Positions 29,001 to 36,148 of a stretch of 64,000 nucleotides of DNA are shown here, piece after piece. Both the position numbers and the translations under genes were made by a program. The stretch is taken from contig OY970227.1 of NCBI GenBank assembly GCA_963714055.1, forward strand, positions 3,100,001-3,164,000, read 5' to 3'. Source of the DNA: JACDBE01 sp963714055. GTDB lineage: Bacteria; Actinomycetota; Acidimicrobiia; Spongiisociales; UBA5794. The first letter of the stretch is position 1. Each line of letters starts with the position of its first letter. The notes beneath the pieces were generated by a model. That model worked only from the letters and a program-made list of their open reading frames with translations, made no database searches and had not been told where the DNA came from.

Positions 29001-29358
29001 CCATCCCATCGCCTTCGTGCGCGAGCGGCTCGCCGCCTCGGGGTGCCTCACCGTCTCGGAGGCGTTGGCGGTGCGTCGCCATGGGACCAGGGCCGGGGTC
29101 GGCGGCATGGTCACCCACCGGCAACGACCGGGCACCGCGGCGGGGGTCCGTTTTTTCAACCTCGAGGACGAGACCGGGCTGCTCAACGTTGTGGTCCTCC
29201 CGCCGATATGGGAGGCCAACTACGAGATCGCCCGCAAGGCGGCGGGGATGGTCATCATCGGGGTGCTCGAGTACCGGAGCGGGGTCACCAACCTGGTTGC
29301 GCACCGGTTCGAGCCGCTCCCCGTCCCCGCCCAGGTTCCCTCACGCGACTTCCGCTGA
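26023..29358 (+). CDS. dnaE2: Error-prone DNA polymerase III alpha subunit DnaE2
   Basis: Translesion C-family polymerase used in SOS mutagenesis. 1,111 residues. N-terminal PHP domain (YAELHCHTNFSFLDGASHPEEL, ITDHDG), palm with PDIDIDFE (catalytic aspartates, about residue 440), FPRHLGIHSGGMV, FQEQLMEMA and a C-terminal OB fold (GGMVTHRQRPGTAAGVRFFNLEDETG). Length and missing tau-binding tail fit DnaE2 rather than DnaE1. Leaderless transcript under a near-perfect LexA box. The usual partners imuA' and imuB are not in the window. Its 3' end overlaps the convergent monooxygenase gene by 18 bases. Confidence 0.95.
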   Translation: MGRYAELHCHTNFSFLDGASHPEELVGRAAELGLEALAITDHDGFRGAVKVHRAARQVGLPVVYGTEVGMPLHPDDTGRGQGEVNALPGLRPEPDSHVVDAARPRRGRVRRMHGAKPSEKEPAHHLVLLAPDPDGYAAISRFVSSGQYRGRKDRPVYGYDDLAEASSQGRLVALTGCRQGAMPSAAVRGDLAGAMAAAASMRELFPDRLYVELWHHAMPEDDLRNDVMAEAAARLGLPVVATNNVHYADPGDADLAEVLAAVAGRRPLDAADGFRPATDQRHLRRPDDMARRFARYPGAVETAAELGASLAFDLDLLTPRLPDFPMPGGFATEDAFLRHLVMEGARTVYPGTGTGGIDPPALQRMEHELGVIEQLGFAGFFLVAWDIVRFARSRDIYCQIRGSGADAAVCRCIGLTRVDPIRLHLPFERFLSTERGRPPDIDIDFEAERREEVIQYCYRRYGRERAAMVSNVITYRARSVLQDVGKAFGLTAAQVIALTKYLDTRSPKGIGDHLDLPAGLTTDLIVDACERLDGFPRHLGIHSGGMVVAQRPLWEVVPLEWGRMEDRSVVQWDKDDCAAMGIVKFDLLALGALNGLHISVDAIRQAHGVDIDLASVDQEPAVYDMLTRADTVGVFQVESRAQMATLPKMRPRTFYDLAIEVALIRPGPIQGHSVHPFLRRRNGEEAVRYPHPSIEPILVKTLGVPVFQEQLMEMARICAGFTPGQTDRLRQAMTHKRSIEEMAKLSDEVFEGMARNGIVGDAADEIWDKLQGFASFGFPESHSVSFAYIVYASSWLKLHWPAEFFCGLLNAQPMGFYSPNSLVQDAAHHGVVVHGPDVNLSEFDCAIEHWDADPDDVVEHLGMRWRRGRGSIDDAPRSAVALRIGLRYVRNLGEAEIARIEVARVTGGGFRSVEDLAHRTGLPVDAYEALAASGALGSLGVERREGIWSAGPMAAMGPGRLPLATGSDPPPLSPMTPVEDVQADLWSTGISVTHPIAFVRERLAASGCLTVSEALAVRRHGTRAGVGGMVTHRQRPGTAAGVRFFNLEDETGLLNVVVLPPIWEANYEIARKAAGMVIIGVLEYRSGVTNLVAHRFEPLPVPAQVPSRDFR

Positions 29359-30924
29359 GCGTGGCCATGCCGTGCCGGCGGGACGGTCCGGAGAGACCCA
29401 CCTGGCGAGATACCGGTCGACCGCGCCGATGTCGGCGGCGTCACCCACCACCGCCACATATCCGTCGGGACGCACCAGCACCACCTGAGGCCACTTCCGG
29501 CCCCTCCGTCCCCGTGCGACCGGCCGATCCACTCCGTGGACGGTCAGCACTGCACCATGGCGATCCTCGAGGTCAGCCACAGTCGCCAGGGGCACGCTGT
29601 CGTCGAAGACGAGGAGGTGGAAGGCGGCGGCGTCGATCGGGAAGTGATCCCCGGGTCCATCGGCCGACCCGAGGTATGGCAGGCGACGGCCCGGATGGAC
29701 GCCGCCCCACCGCACCCGGGCCCGGTCGACGGCTCCCGTGCGGTACCGGACGTCCAGCCCGGAGACGACCCGGGCGACCCGGGAGAGCAGCCTGGGCCGT
29801 CCCAGCAGCAGGGCGGCGACCGGCCGGGCGACGAGGCGGCGACCTACAGAGAGCAGCCGGTTCTCGGACACCTCGAGGGCGTAGGCGAGGCGGGTGAGTC
29901 GGATGACCCGCCGGGCGACCGGCCGGCGTTCCCGCTCGTAGGTGTCGAGCAGGGCGTCGGGCGCCCCGGAGGCGGCGAACCCAAGCTTCCAGCCCAGGTC
30001 GACCGCGTCCTGGATCCCGACGTTCATGCCCTGCGCGGCGGCCGGGCTGTGGGCGTGGGCGGCGTCGCCGGCGATGAACACCCGGTCGGCGCGGTAGCGG
30101 TCGGCCAGCCGGTGAACCGGGGTGAACGACTCCAGGTGCTCGATCTCGCTCACCCGCGCAGACCCCCCGGTGGCGGCGCCGACCAGGGTGGCGACGTCGG
30201 GTTCCCTGTTCCCCCGGTGCGGTGCGATCAGTCGCCACGCCCCCGACGGCAGCGGGAAGAGGAACAGGATCCCGCCACCGCCGATGAAGGCATGGGCCGC
30301 GCCCGGCTCCACCCCGGGTGACAGCCGGACGTCACCGACCGCGATCGTCTGCCGGTGGGTTCCTCCCGGGAACCTGATCGCCGCCGCCGGGCGGACCGTG
30401 CTGTCGCGCCCGTCGCAGCCGACCAGGTACTGCGCACTGAGTGTCTGTCGCCTGCCGTCTGCCCCTCGCACGTTGACGGCGACCGAGGACTCGCCCTGTG
30501 CCAGGCCGACGAGCTCCGTCCCCCACTCGACCTCCACCCCGAGCCCGGCGAGGCGCCGGCGCAGCACGTCCTCGACGACGGGCTGGGGGGCGAAGACGAT
30601 TCGCCGGTATCGGGTGTCGGGGAGGTCGAGGTCGTGCATCCGACCGCGCAGGGTGGCACCGGCCACGTGCACACGGAGATCTACGTGGTCGACGCTCCGC
30701 TGCAGCAGCTCGTCGGCGACGCCGAGGCGGTCGAGGGTCTCCAGCGTTCCCGGCTGGACGGCGAGAGCCGGCGCCCAGGGCCGCGGGCCGGGGCACCGCT
30801 CCACGATGCGGACGGTGGCGCCGCTGAGCGTCGCCTGCGTGGCCACCGCCAGCCCCACCGGACCGGCTCCGACCACGAGCACGTCGAGATGATCCGGCGA
30901 CGCCCCGCGCTCACGGGCCGCCAC
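29341..30924 (-). CDS. FAD-dependent aromatic-ring hydroxylase-type monooxygenase
   Basis: 527 residues of the p-hydroxybenzoate hydroxylase/MhpA fold. FAD-binding VLVVGAGPVGLAVA is at the start, LVGCDGRDSTVR in the middle, and RVFIAGDAAHAHSPAAAQGMNVGIQDAVDLGWK binds FAD and ribose. A C-terminal thioredoxin-like region follows, as in phenol- and polyketide-type hydroxylases. The frame is open far upstream; GTG 30924 is chosen because it overlaps the preceding gene's 3' end by only 14 bases. Substrate unknown; the partner protein just upstream is likely part of the same pathway. Confidence 0.82.
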   Translation of the reverse strand: MAARERGASPDHLDVLVVGAGPVGLAVATQATLSGATVRIVERCPGPRPWAPALAVQPGTLETLDRLGVADELLQRSVDHVDLRVHVAGATLRGRMHDLDLPDTRYRRIVFAPQPVVEDVLRRRLAGLGVEVEWGTELVGLAQGESSVAVNVRGADGRRQTLSAQYLVGCDGRDSTVRPAAAIRFPGGTHRQTIAVGDVRLSPGVEPGAAHAFIGGGGILFLFPLPSGAWRLIAPHRGNREPDVATLVGAATGGSARVSEIEHLESFTPVHRLADRYRADRVFIAGDAAHAHSPAAAQGMNVGIQDAVDLGWKLGFAASGAPDALLDTYERERRPVARRVIRLTRLAYALEVSENRLLSVGRRLVARPVAALLLGRPRLLSRVARVVSGLDVRYRTGAVDRARVRWGGVHPGRRLPYLGSADGPGDHFPIDAAAFHLLVFDDSVPLATVADLEDRHGAVLTVHGVDRPVARGRRGRKWPQVVLVRPDGYVAVVGDAADIGAVDRYLARWVSPDRPAGTAWPRSAEVA

Positions 30925-31522
30925 CGGTGCCCGACACAGTGGACTCGGCGACCGGGCGCCACCAGCCGTCATCCTTTTCGCCGGCCGGCGCCGGCCAACC
31001 GGCCAGGTACGGGGCCCGATCCGGCGCGGCGACGACCCGGTAGTCGAACGACCCCTTCTGCGCCCAGGGTGCGAGCACGACCCGGAGGACCTCGGCGTAC
31101 GTGACCGCGGCGTCTCGGCCCGACCATTCGTAGATGCCGCGGTAGACACCGGTGTCGAGGTCGGTGATCCACAGCTTGGTGCGGAACCCGGTGTGGCCGG
31201 CGAACAGGACCGTGTTCAGGATGGACTCGGCGCGAAAGAGGGCGTGGAGGAGGCGGTTGGTCCCGACCAGGCGCAGCCGGAACTTGACGGCGATGACGGT
31301 GTCCGGATCGGCCGAGCCACCGACCAGCGCGGTCTCCCGGTACACGGTCGAGGTGGAGCCGTCGGCGAAACGCACGACACGGCCCACCTCCGCCGTCGGC
31401 AGCTTCAACCTGCCGGCGGCGAGAAGCGACACCGTCCGCAGCGCACATCGGAACTCGGCGAGCGCCACCTGCAACAGGCGGCCGGCGCCGGACGGCGTGT
31501 CGCTCACAGTCGGTCGCTCCAT
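30911..31522 (-). CDS. Hypothetical protein co-transcribed with the monooxygenase
   Basis: 203 residues, not recognised. It contains RFADGSTSTVYRET, VIAVKFRLRLVG, GFRTKLWITDLDTGVYRGIYEWSGRD and ending FDYRVVAAPDR, a beta-rich pattern that could form a lipocalin-like or SRPBCC-like barrel. No signal peptide. ATG 31522 follows GGGGAT by 6 bases; GTG 31552 is an alternative. It overlaps the monooxygenase by 14 bases and has an 18-bp tandem repeat in its promoter region. Confidence 0.6.
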   Translation of the reverse strand: MERPTVSDTPSGAGRLLQVALAEFRCALRTVSLLAAGRLKLPTAEVGRVVRFADGSTSTVYRETALVGGSADPDTVIAVKFRLRLVGTNRLLHALFRAESILNTVLFAGHTGFRTKLWITDLDTGVYRGIYEWSGRDAAVTYAEVLRVVLAPWAQKGSFDYRVVAAPDRAPYLAGWPAPAGEKDDGWWRPVAESTVSGTGGGP

Positions 31523-31530
31523 CGTTCGAT

Positions 31531-31566
31531 CCCCGAGGCTGATTGTCGCCACGAGTCTGATTGTCG
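31531..31566. promoter_or_regulatory. 18-bp tandem repeat upstream of the monooxygenase operon
   Basis: Two direct 18-bp units, both holding the 9-mer GACAATCAG on the minus strand and differing at two positions, lie immediately upstream of the ATG. No regulator gene is adjacent. The position fits an operator that controls the two-gene monooxygenase unit. Confidence 0.45.
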
Positions 31567-31636
31567 GATACGAACGTGGACGCCGACAGGGGAGAACGTC
31601 ACCTGGGCAGCGAGTCCTGTCGGGAAGGCTCCGGGC

Positions 31637-32347
31637 TCAGGTCACTGGGACGCCGGGGGTGCAGGCCATCACCTCGAAATCGCCGGCTGCCTCTTCGATG
31701 AGCTGCTCGGGCGTGCCGGCGAGGATGGGGAAGGTGCCGTAGTGGATGGGCACAACCGTTTCGACGCCGAGCAGGCGAGCCGCCTTGGCCGCACCCACCG
31801 GCCCCATCGTGTAGTAGCCCCCGATGGGGAGCAAGGCGATGTCGGGCCGGTGTAGCTCACCGATCAACGCCATGTCGCCGAATACCGTGGTGTCGCCGGC
31901 GTGGTAGACGGTCGGGCCACCCGGGATTGCCAGCACCCAGCCGGCCGCCTGGCCGCCGTCGGCCACCCCGCCCGATGCGAAGTCGATCCCCGAGGAGTGG
32001 ACCGCCTCGACCATCGTCGCCTCGATGCCGCCCGGCCCTGGCACGGTGCCGCCCTTGTTCGAGCCCACCGCGGTGGAGACGCCGTTGGCGGCGAGCCACA
32101 GGCTGATCTCGTGGATGGCGTGGACCGGCGCCTCGTGATGTCGGGCGAGGTCGGGGACACCGGAGAAGTGGTCGCCGTGGCCGTGGGTGACGTAGATGGC
32201 GTCGACGCGATCCTGCTCCACCTCGGCGGCGGGACAAGCCGGGTTCCCTTTCAACCAGGCGTCGATGAGCACGGTGGTGCCGTCCCCGAGTCGGAGCCGC
32301 ACCGCCCCGTGGCCGAGCCAGGTGAGTTCGATTCCCTCGAGGTCCAT
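31637..32347 (-). CDS. Metal-dependent hydrolase (UPF0173, metallo-beta-lactamase fold)
   Basis: 236 residues. Metal site THGHGDHFSG (residues about 54-61), further ligands near VEAVHSSGID, YHAGDTT and VVPIHYGTF. Close to the UPF0173 group, whose substrate is unknown. Ribosome site GGAGGGAGCGG just before ATG. Its -10 box TAGCAT (minus strand) uses the TAG stop codon of the upstream cyclase gene. A degraded copy of the first about 25 codons and the promoter lies at 36050-36151 after the second cyclase gene. Confidence 0.85.
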   Translation of the reverse strand: MDLEGIELTWLGHGAVRLRLGDGTTVLIDAWLKGNPACPAAEVEQDRVDAIYVTHGHGDHFSGVPDLARHHEAPVHAIHEISLWLAANGVSTAVGSNKGGTVPGPGGIEATMVEAVHSSGIDFASGGVADGGQAAGWVLAIPGGPTVYHAGDTTVFGDMALIGELHRPDIALLPIGGYYTMGPVGAAKAARLLGVETVVPIHYGTFPILAGTPEQLIEEAAGDFEVMACTPGVPVT

Positions 32348-32378
32348 CCGCTCCCTCCGCGTCGGTGCACTTCCGATG

Positions 32379-35300
32379 CTACGCGGCGGTGCCCCCGGCT
32401 CGGGAGGTCACGCGACCTGCCCGCTCCGCCAGCGCGACGTTGACCGGATTGAGGTCCAGGAATCCGGAGCGGAGGTCCTCGTCGTCGATGGCGGCGGACC
32501 AGTGGTCGAAGTAGACGTCGATGGCATGGCGCACCGCGGTGGCGGGGTCCGACCCGGCGCCGGAGAGCACGTCATGGCACGACAGCAGGACACGTCCTGG
32601 GTCGAGGCATCCCGCCAGGTCGGAAGGCTCGAGTCTGCCGACCAGAGCGCCGGCCCGGGCCACGGCCTCTCCGGACCGGCCCAAGGCCATGAGTGCAGCG
32701 GCCACGGCGGCCTCGCTCTCCAGCACCGCGGAGGCGACGTCCAGTTCGGCGCTCACCACCCGGGCACGCTCCAGCGGTTCAAGGGCGGCGGCGGGATCGC
32801 CGGCGGCGATCAGCACCAACCCCTCGACCAGGCGAGCTCTCCATTCGGCGCCGGGGATCCTCGACTGGGTGGCGGTGTGCACGGCCTGGGCCGAAAGCTG
32901 CTGCGCCTCGTCGAGGGTGCGCTCGTCGATGGCGATCAACGCCCGTGAGGCGAGCGCCCGGACCACGATGGCGTCGGCATGGATGGGGAGTGCGATATCG
33001 ATCGCGCTGGCGAATCGCTCGTGGGCGAGGCCATGATCTCCGGTGAGCCGGGCGACCTCGCCCAGCAGCATGTGCATCTCGGCCTGCCCCTCGACGTCGC
33101 CGATGTCGACGCATATCGCCAACGACTGGCCGGCCCGGCGGCGGCCTTCGGCGAGCCTGCCCCGGATTATGGCGAGACCGGCGATGTTGCCGATGATGAG
33201 CGCCTGGGTGAAGCGCCGGCCCAACCGCTCGTCCATCTCCAGCGCCTCGCCGTAGACCTCCTGGGCGGCGTCGAGCCGGCCCATCGTCTCGAGCACGTAT
33301 GCCATCTGGGTCACGTCCATGCTCTCCAGGTACAGCTCGTGGTGGTCCCGATGGATGGCTCGCGCCTGTTCGGCCAGGTCGAGCGCAGCGGGGTAGTCGC
33401 CCGTGTTGACCGCAACCGACGACTGAATCCGGAGGCTGACGCCGACCAGGGACGGTTCGCCGGCGGCGGTGGCGAGATCCTGGCCGCGCACGAGGGCGGC
33501 CCGTGCCGCGTCATGCTCGCCGCTCCAGGCCAAGGCCGACCCCAGCCTGTTCAGCGACTCGGCCTCGAGTCGGGTCGACCCCGCGGTCTGGGCGAGGGCG
33601 ACGGCGTCGGCGGAGACGTCGGCGGACGTGTCGTATTCACCGTGAAAGTAGAACCAGCGCGCCTCGGCGAGCAGGATCGTCGCCGTTCGCACAGGGTCGG
33701 TCCCGTCGTCGGCGTCACCGAGGGCGTCGAGTACCGTCCGTTGCGCCTCCCGGTCGCCGATCCGGTCGAGCACGCCTTCGATCGCCAGAAGGATGTCGAT
33801 CCGGAGGCCGAGCTCGTCGGCGGCCGCCAGCTGTTCAGCGCGGCGGAGCAGCGTGACCGCCTCGGTGTTGGCGAAGATGGCGGCGGCCCCCTGGCCGGCG
33901 CGTAGGTACCAGTGCGCCGCCTCGGCCTGCTGGCCTGCCTCGGCGTGGTGCTCGGCGATGACGGCGGCGTACTCGTCGCCGCGGCCGGTCTCACCTGCCA
34001 GTCCCTCGAGCCACTCCGCCACCCTTCCGTGGTAGATGCGGCGGGTGCCGCGCAGCAGGCTCTCGTAGGCGACGTCGCGCAGCAACGCATGGCGGAACGA
34101 GAATTCGGTGGAACCGGAGAAGGCGGAGCTCTCCCGGCGGAACACGATCTCCCGGTTCCGCAGCCGGGCGAGGGCGTCGTCGGCGTCTGCGTCGCCGGTG
34201 GGGTCGAGGTGTTTCACCGCGCCGTCCCAGAAGACCCGGCCCACCACCGCCGCCCGCTGGACGGTGGCCCGTTCGTCGGGGGCGAGGGCGTCGAGGCGTG
34301 CCTGGATGACACCTTTGAGCGTCGCCGGCACCCGGGTGCGGTCGAGCGCTTCTCCGGAGACGCTCCAACGCTCGGTCGACGTGTCGACGACGCCTTCGCC
34401 GACGAGCCACTTGACCAGCTCCTCCATGAAGAACGGGTTGCCCTCGGACGTGGATGCCACCAGGTCGATGATGGCGTCCGGCACGTCGTCGGCTCGTTGC
34501 AAGATCTCGCCGACCAGCTTGACGCTGTCCCGCCTCGACAGGGGCCCGAGGCGGAGCACGGCGTGGGCGTCGAGGCCCTCCCCCCAGTGGGGGCGTCGCT
34601 CGAGGAGGGACGGTCGGGCCGTCACCACCACGAGGACCGGCCGATCCCGCAGCCATCGGTCCAGGTCGATGAGCCAGTCGAGGGTGGCGTCGTCCGCCCA
34701 ATGGGCGTCCTCGAGGAGCAGGACCACCGGCGTCTCCTCGCTCAGCCGCACGAGGTAGTCGCCCAGCGCCACCAGCGCCCGGGTCCGGAGACCCTGCGGG
34801 TCGGCGGACAGGCCTTCGAGGTATGGGCTGTCGGTCAGTTCGAAGCCGAGCCAGCGGGCGAGCAGGTGTGCCGATCCCGTACCTCCGTTCCCGGCTGAGC
34901 CGAGGTCGTCGGCGATCTGCTCCCACTTGGTGAGGACGACGTCGGGTGGATCGCCGGCGTCGATGCCGAGGCGTTCGGTGAACACGCTGCGGAGGAGGCC
35001 GTTGGGCACGGCCTCCGTGGTCGGCGCGGCACGACCGCGCAGCACCCGGATGTGGTCGGGTCGCGCCGCCAGCCACGTCTCGAAGTCGCGGAGCAGTCGC
35101 GACTTGCCCACCCCGGCGTGTCCGATCACGCTGGCCACGGCCAGCCCACCGGGGTTGCCGTCGCCATCAGGGCCGGTGCCGGCGACGTCGTCGAACGCCT
35201 TCTGCAGCCAGCCCAGCTCGAGGTGCCGGCCGATGGTCCTGGTGCTGACCCCTTCGAGCCCACGCGTCTCCGGCCAGAACGCCGAAGCCCCGCCGGCCAA

Positions 35301-35987
35301 GGCCAAATAGGCCTCGACAGGGTCTTCGATGCCTTTGAGTTGCAGTGGTTCCGCCCGTCGCAGGGCGAACGAGCCCTTCACAAGCTGACAGGTGTCGACG
35401 GACAGGAGGATGCCCCCGGGTGGGGCAGCAGACTGGAGACGAGCGGCGCGGTTGACGACTTCGCCAACCACCACGGCATCGCCACCGTTGCGATCGTCAA
35501 CAGTGCTCACCACGACGTCGCCGGTGTCGATCCCCACCCGCATCTGCAGCGTGATGCCGTGGCGGTTCTCCAACTCCTGGTTGAGGTCGCCCAGCCGATC
35601 GTTCATGGCCAGCGCCGCTCGCACCGCCCGGTGCGGATCGTCCTCGCGGGCTCGGTGCATGCCGAACACTGCCATCACCGCGTCGCCGATGAACTTCTCG
35701 ACAATGCCGCCTTCGTCCTCGATGCAGCGTGCCCACATGGCGAAATACTCGGCGATGACCGTGCGAACATCTTCCGAATCGAGCTCACTCGAGAGCACGG
35801 TGAAGTCGACCAGGTCGGAGAACAGGACGGTCACCTGTTTGCGCTGGTCTCCAACGGTGCCGGCGACTAAGCGGTTGCGACGTTCGACCAAGGGGGCCAG
35901 CACCAAGTCGACCATGGCATCACCGATCGCCGTGCGCTGTTGCTCGAGCGCGGCAATAGCGTGCTCGACCGACTCCAGCTCTTCCAA
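32379..35987 (-). CDS. Class III nucleotide cyclase / AAA ATPase / TPR protein (copy 1)
   Basis: 1,202 residues. Cyclase domain at about 47-230: KQVTVLFSDLVDFT (metal Asp), EKFIGDAVMAVFG (second Asp) and NRAARLQ. Then an ATPase of the MalT/AAA_16 type with Walker A GHAGVGKSRLL (about 293) and Walker B VVLLLEDAHWADD (about 422), followed by TPR-like helical repeats to the end. Such proteins sense a signal through the C-terminal repeats and may make cAMP. TTG start, conserved in the paralogue at 36149-39744; upstream GTAGGG may serve as ribosome site. Soluble. Tandem duplicate. Confidence 0.85.
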   Translation of the reverse strand: MEELESVEHAIAALEQQRTAIGDAMVDLVLAPLVERRNRLVAGTVGDQRKQVTVLFSDLVDFTVLSSELDSEDVRTVIAEYFAMWARCIEDEGGIVEKFIGDAVMAVFGMHRAREDDPHRAVRAALAMNDRLGDLNQELENRHGITLQMRVGIDTGDVVVSTVDDRNGGDAVVVGEVVNRAARLQSAAPPGGILLSVDTCQLVKGSFALRRAEPLQLKGIEDPVEAYLALAGGASAFWPETRGLEGVSTRTIGRHLELGWLQKAFDDVAGTGPDGDGNPGGLAVASVIGHAGVGKSRLLRDFETWLAARPDHIRVLRGRAAPTTEAVPNGLLRSVFTERLGIDAGDPPDVVLTKWEQIADDLGSAGNGGTGSAHLLARWLGFELTDSPYLEGLSADPQGLRTRALVALGDYLVRLSEETPVVLLLEDAHWADDATLDWLIDLDRWLRDRPVLVVVTARPSLLERRPHWGEGLDAHAVLRLGPLSRRDSVKLVGEILQRADDVPDAIIDLVASTSEGNPFFMEELVKWLVGEGVVDTSTERWSVSGEALDRTRVPATLKGVIQARLDALAPDERATVQRAAVVGRVFWDGAVKHLDPTGDADADDALARLRNREIVFRRESSAFSGSTEFSFRHALLRDVAYESLLRGTRRIYHGRVAEWLEGLAGETGRGDEYAAVIAEHHAEAGQQAEAAHWYLRAGQGAAAIFANTEAVTLLRRAEQLAAADELGLRIDILLAIEGVLDRIGDREAQRTVLDALGDADDGTDPVRTATILLAEARWFYFHGEYDTSADVSADAVALAQTAGSTRLEAESLNRLGSALAWSGEHDAARAALVRGQDLATAAGEPSLVGVSLRIQSSVAVNTGDYPAALDLAEQARAIHRDHHELYLESMDVTQMAYVLETMGRLDAAQEVYGEALEMDERLGRRFTQALIIGNIAGLAIIRGRLAEGRRRAGQSLAICVDIGDVEGQAEMHMLLGEVARLTGDHGLAHERFASAIDIALPIHADAIVVRALASRALIAIDERTLDEAQQLSAQAVHTATQSRIPGAEWRARLVEGLVLIAAGDPAAALEPLERARVVSAELDVASAVLESEAAVAAALMALGRSGEAVARAGALVGRLEPSDLAGCLDPGRVLLSCHDVLSGAGSDPATAVRHAIDVYFDHWSAAIDDEDLRSGFLDLNPVNVALAERAGRVTSRAGGTAA

Positions 35988-36049
35988 GGCGCCCTACCCC
36001 CCTGCGACTCCTTCTAGACGTTACCCAAGTTGGTGCGCTTTCGAGCTCT

Positions 36050-36117
36050 GTTCGCCGAGCCGGAGCCCCCACAGCTCGTGACCGAGCCGAGTGATTTCGA
36101 CTCCCCTCGAGATCCAT
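36050..36117 (-). pseudogene. Remnant of the 5' end of the UPF0173 hydrolase gene
   Basis: From ATG 36117 downwards the sequence follows the real gene's start (ATG-GA-CTCGAGGG, TCGAA, TCAC, GGCTCGG) with several indels, then is lost into the promoter of cyclase copy 1. The ribosome site and surrounding 20 bases are identical to those at 32348-32370. It shows that the duplicated unit was cyclase plus the head of the hydrolase gene. Confidence 0.65.
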
Positions 36118-36148
36118 CCGCTCCCTCCGCGTCGGTGCCGCGCGGAAG

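Noticed and set aside
29341..31149. A 602-residue monooxygenase beginning at 31149
   Set aside because: The upstream 75 residues overlap the neighbouring gene and lack family similarity.
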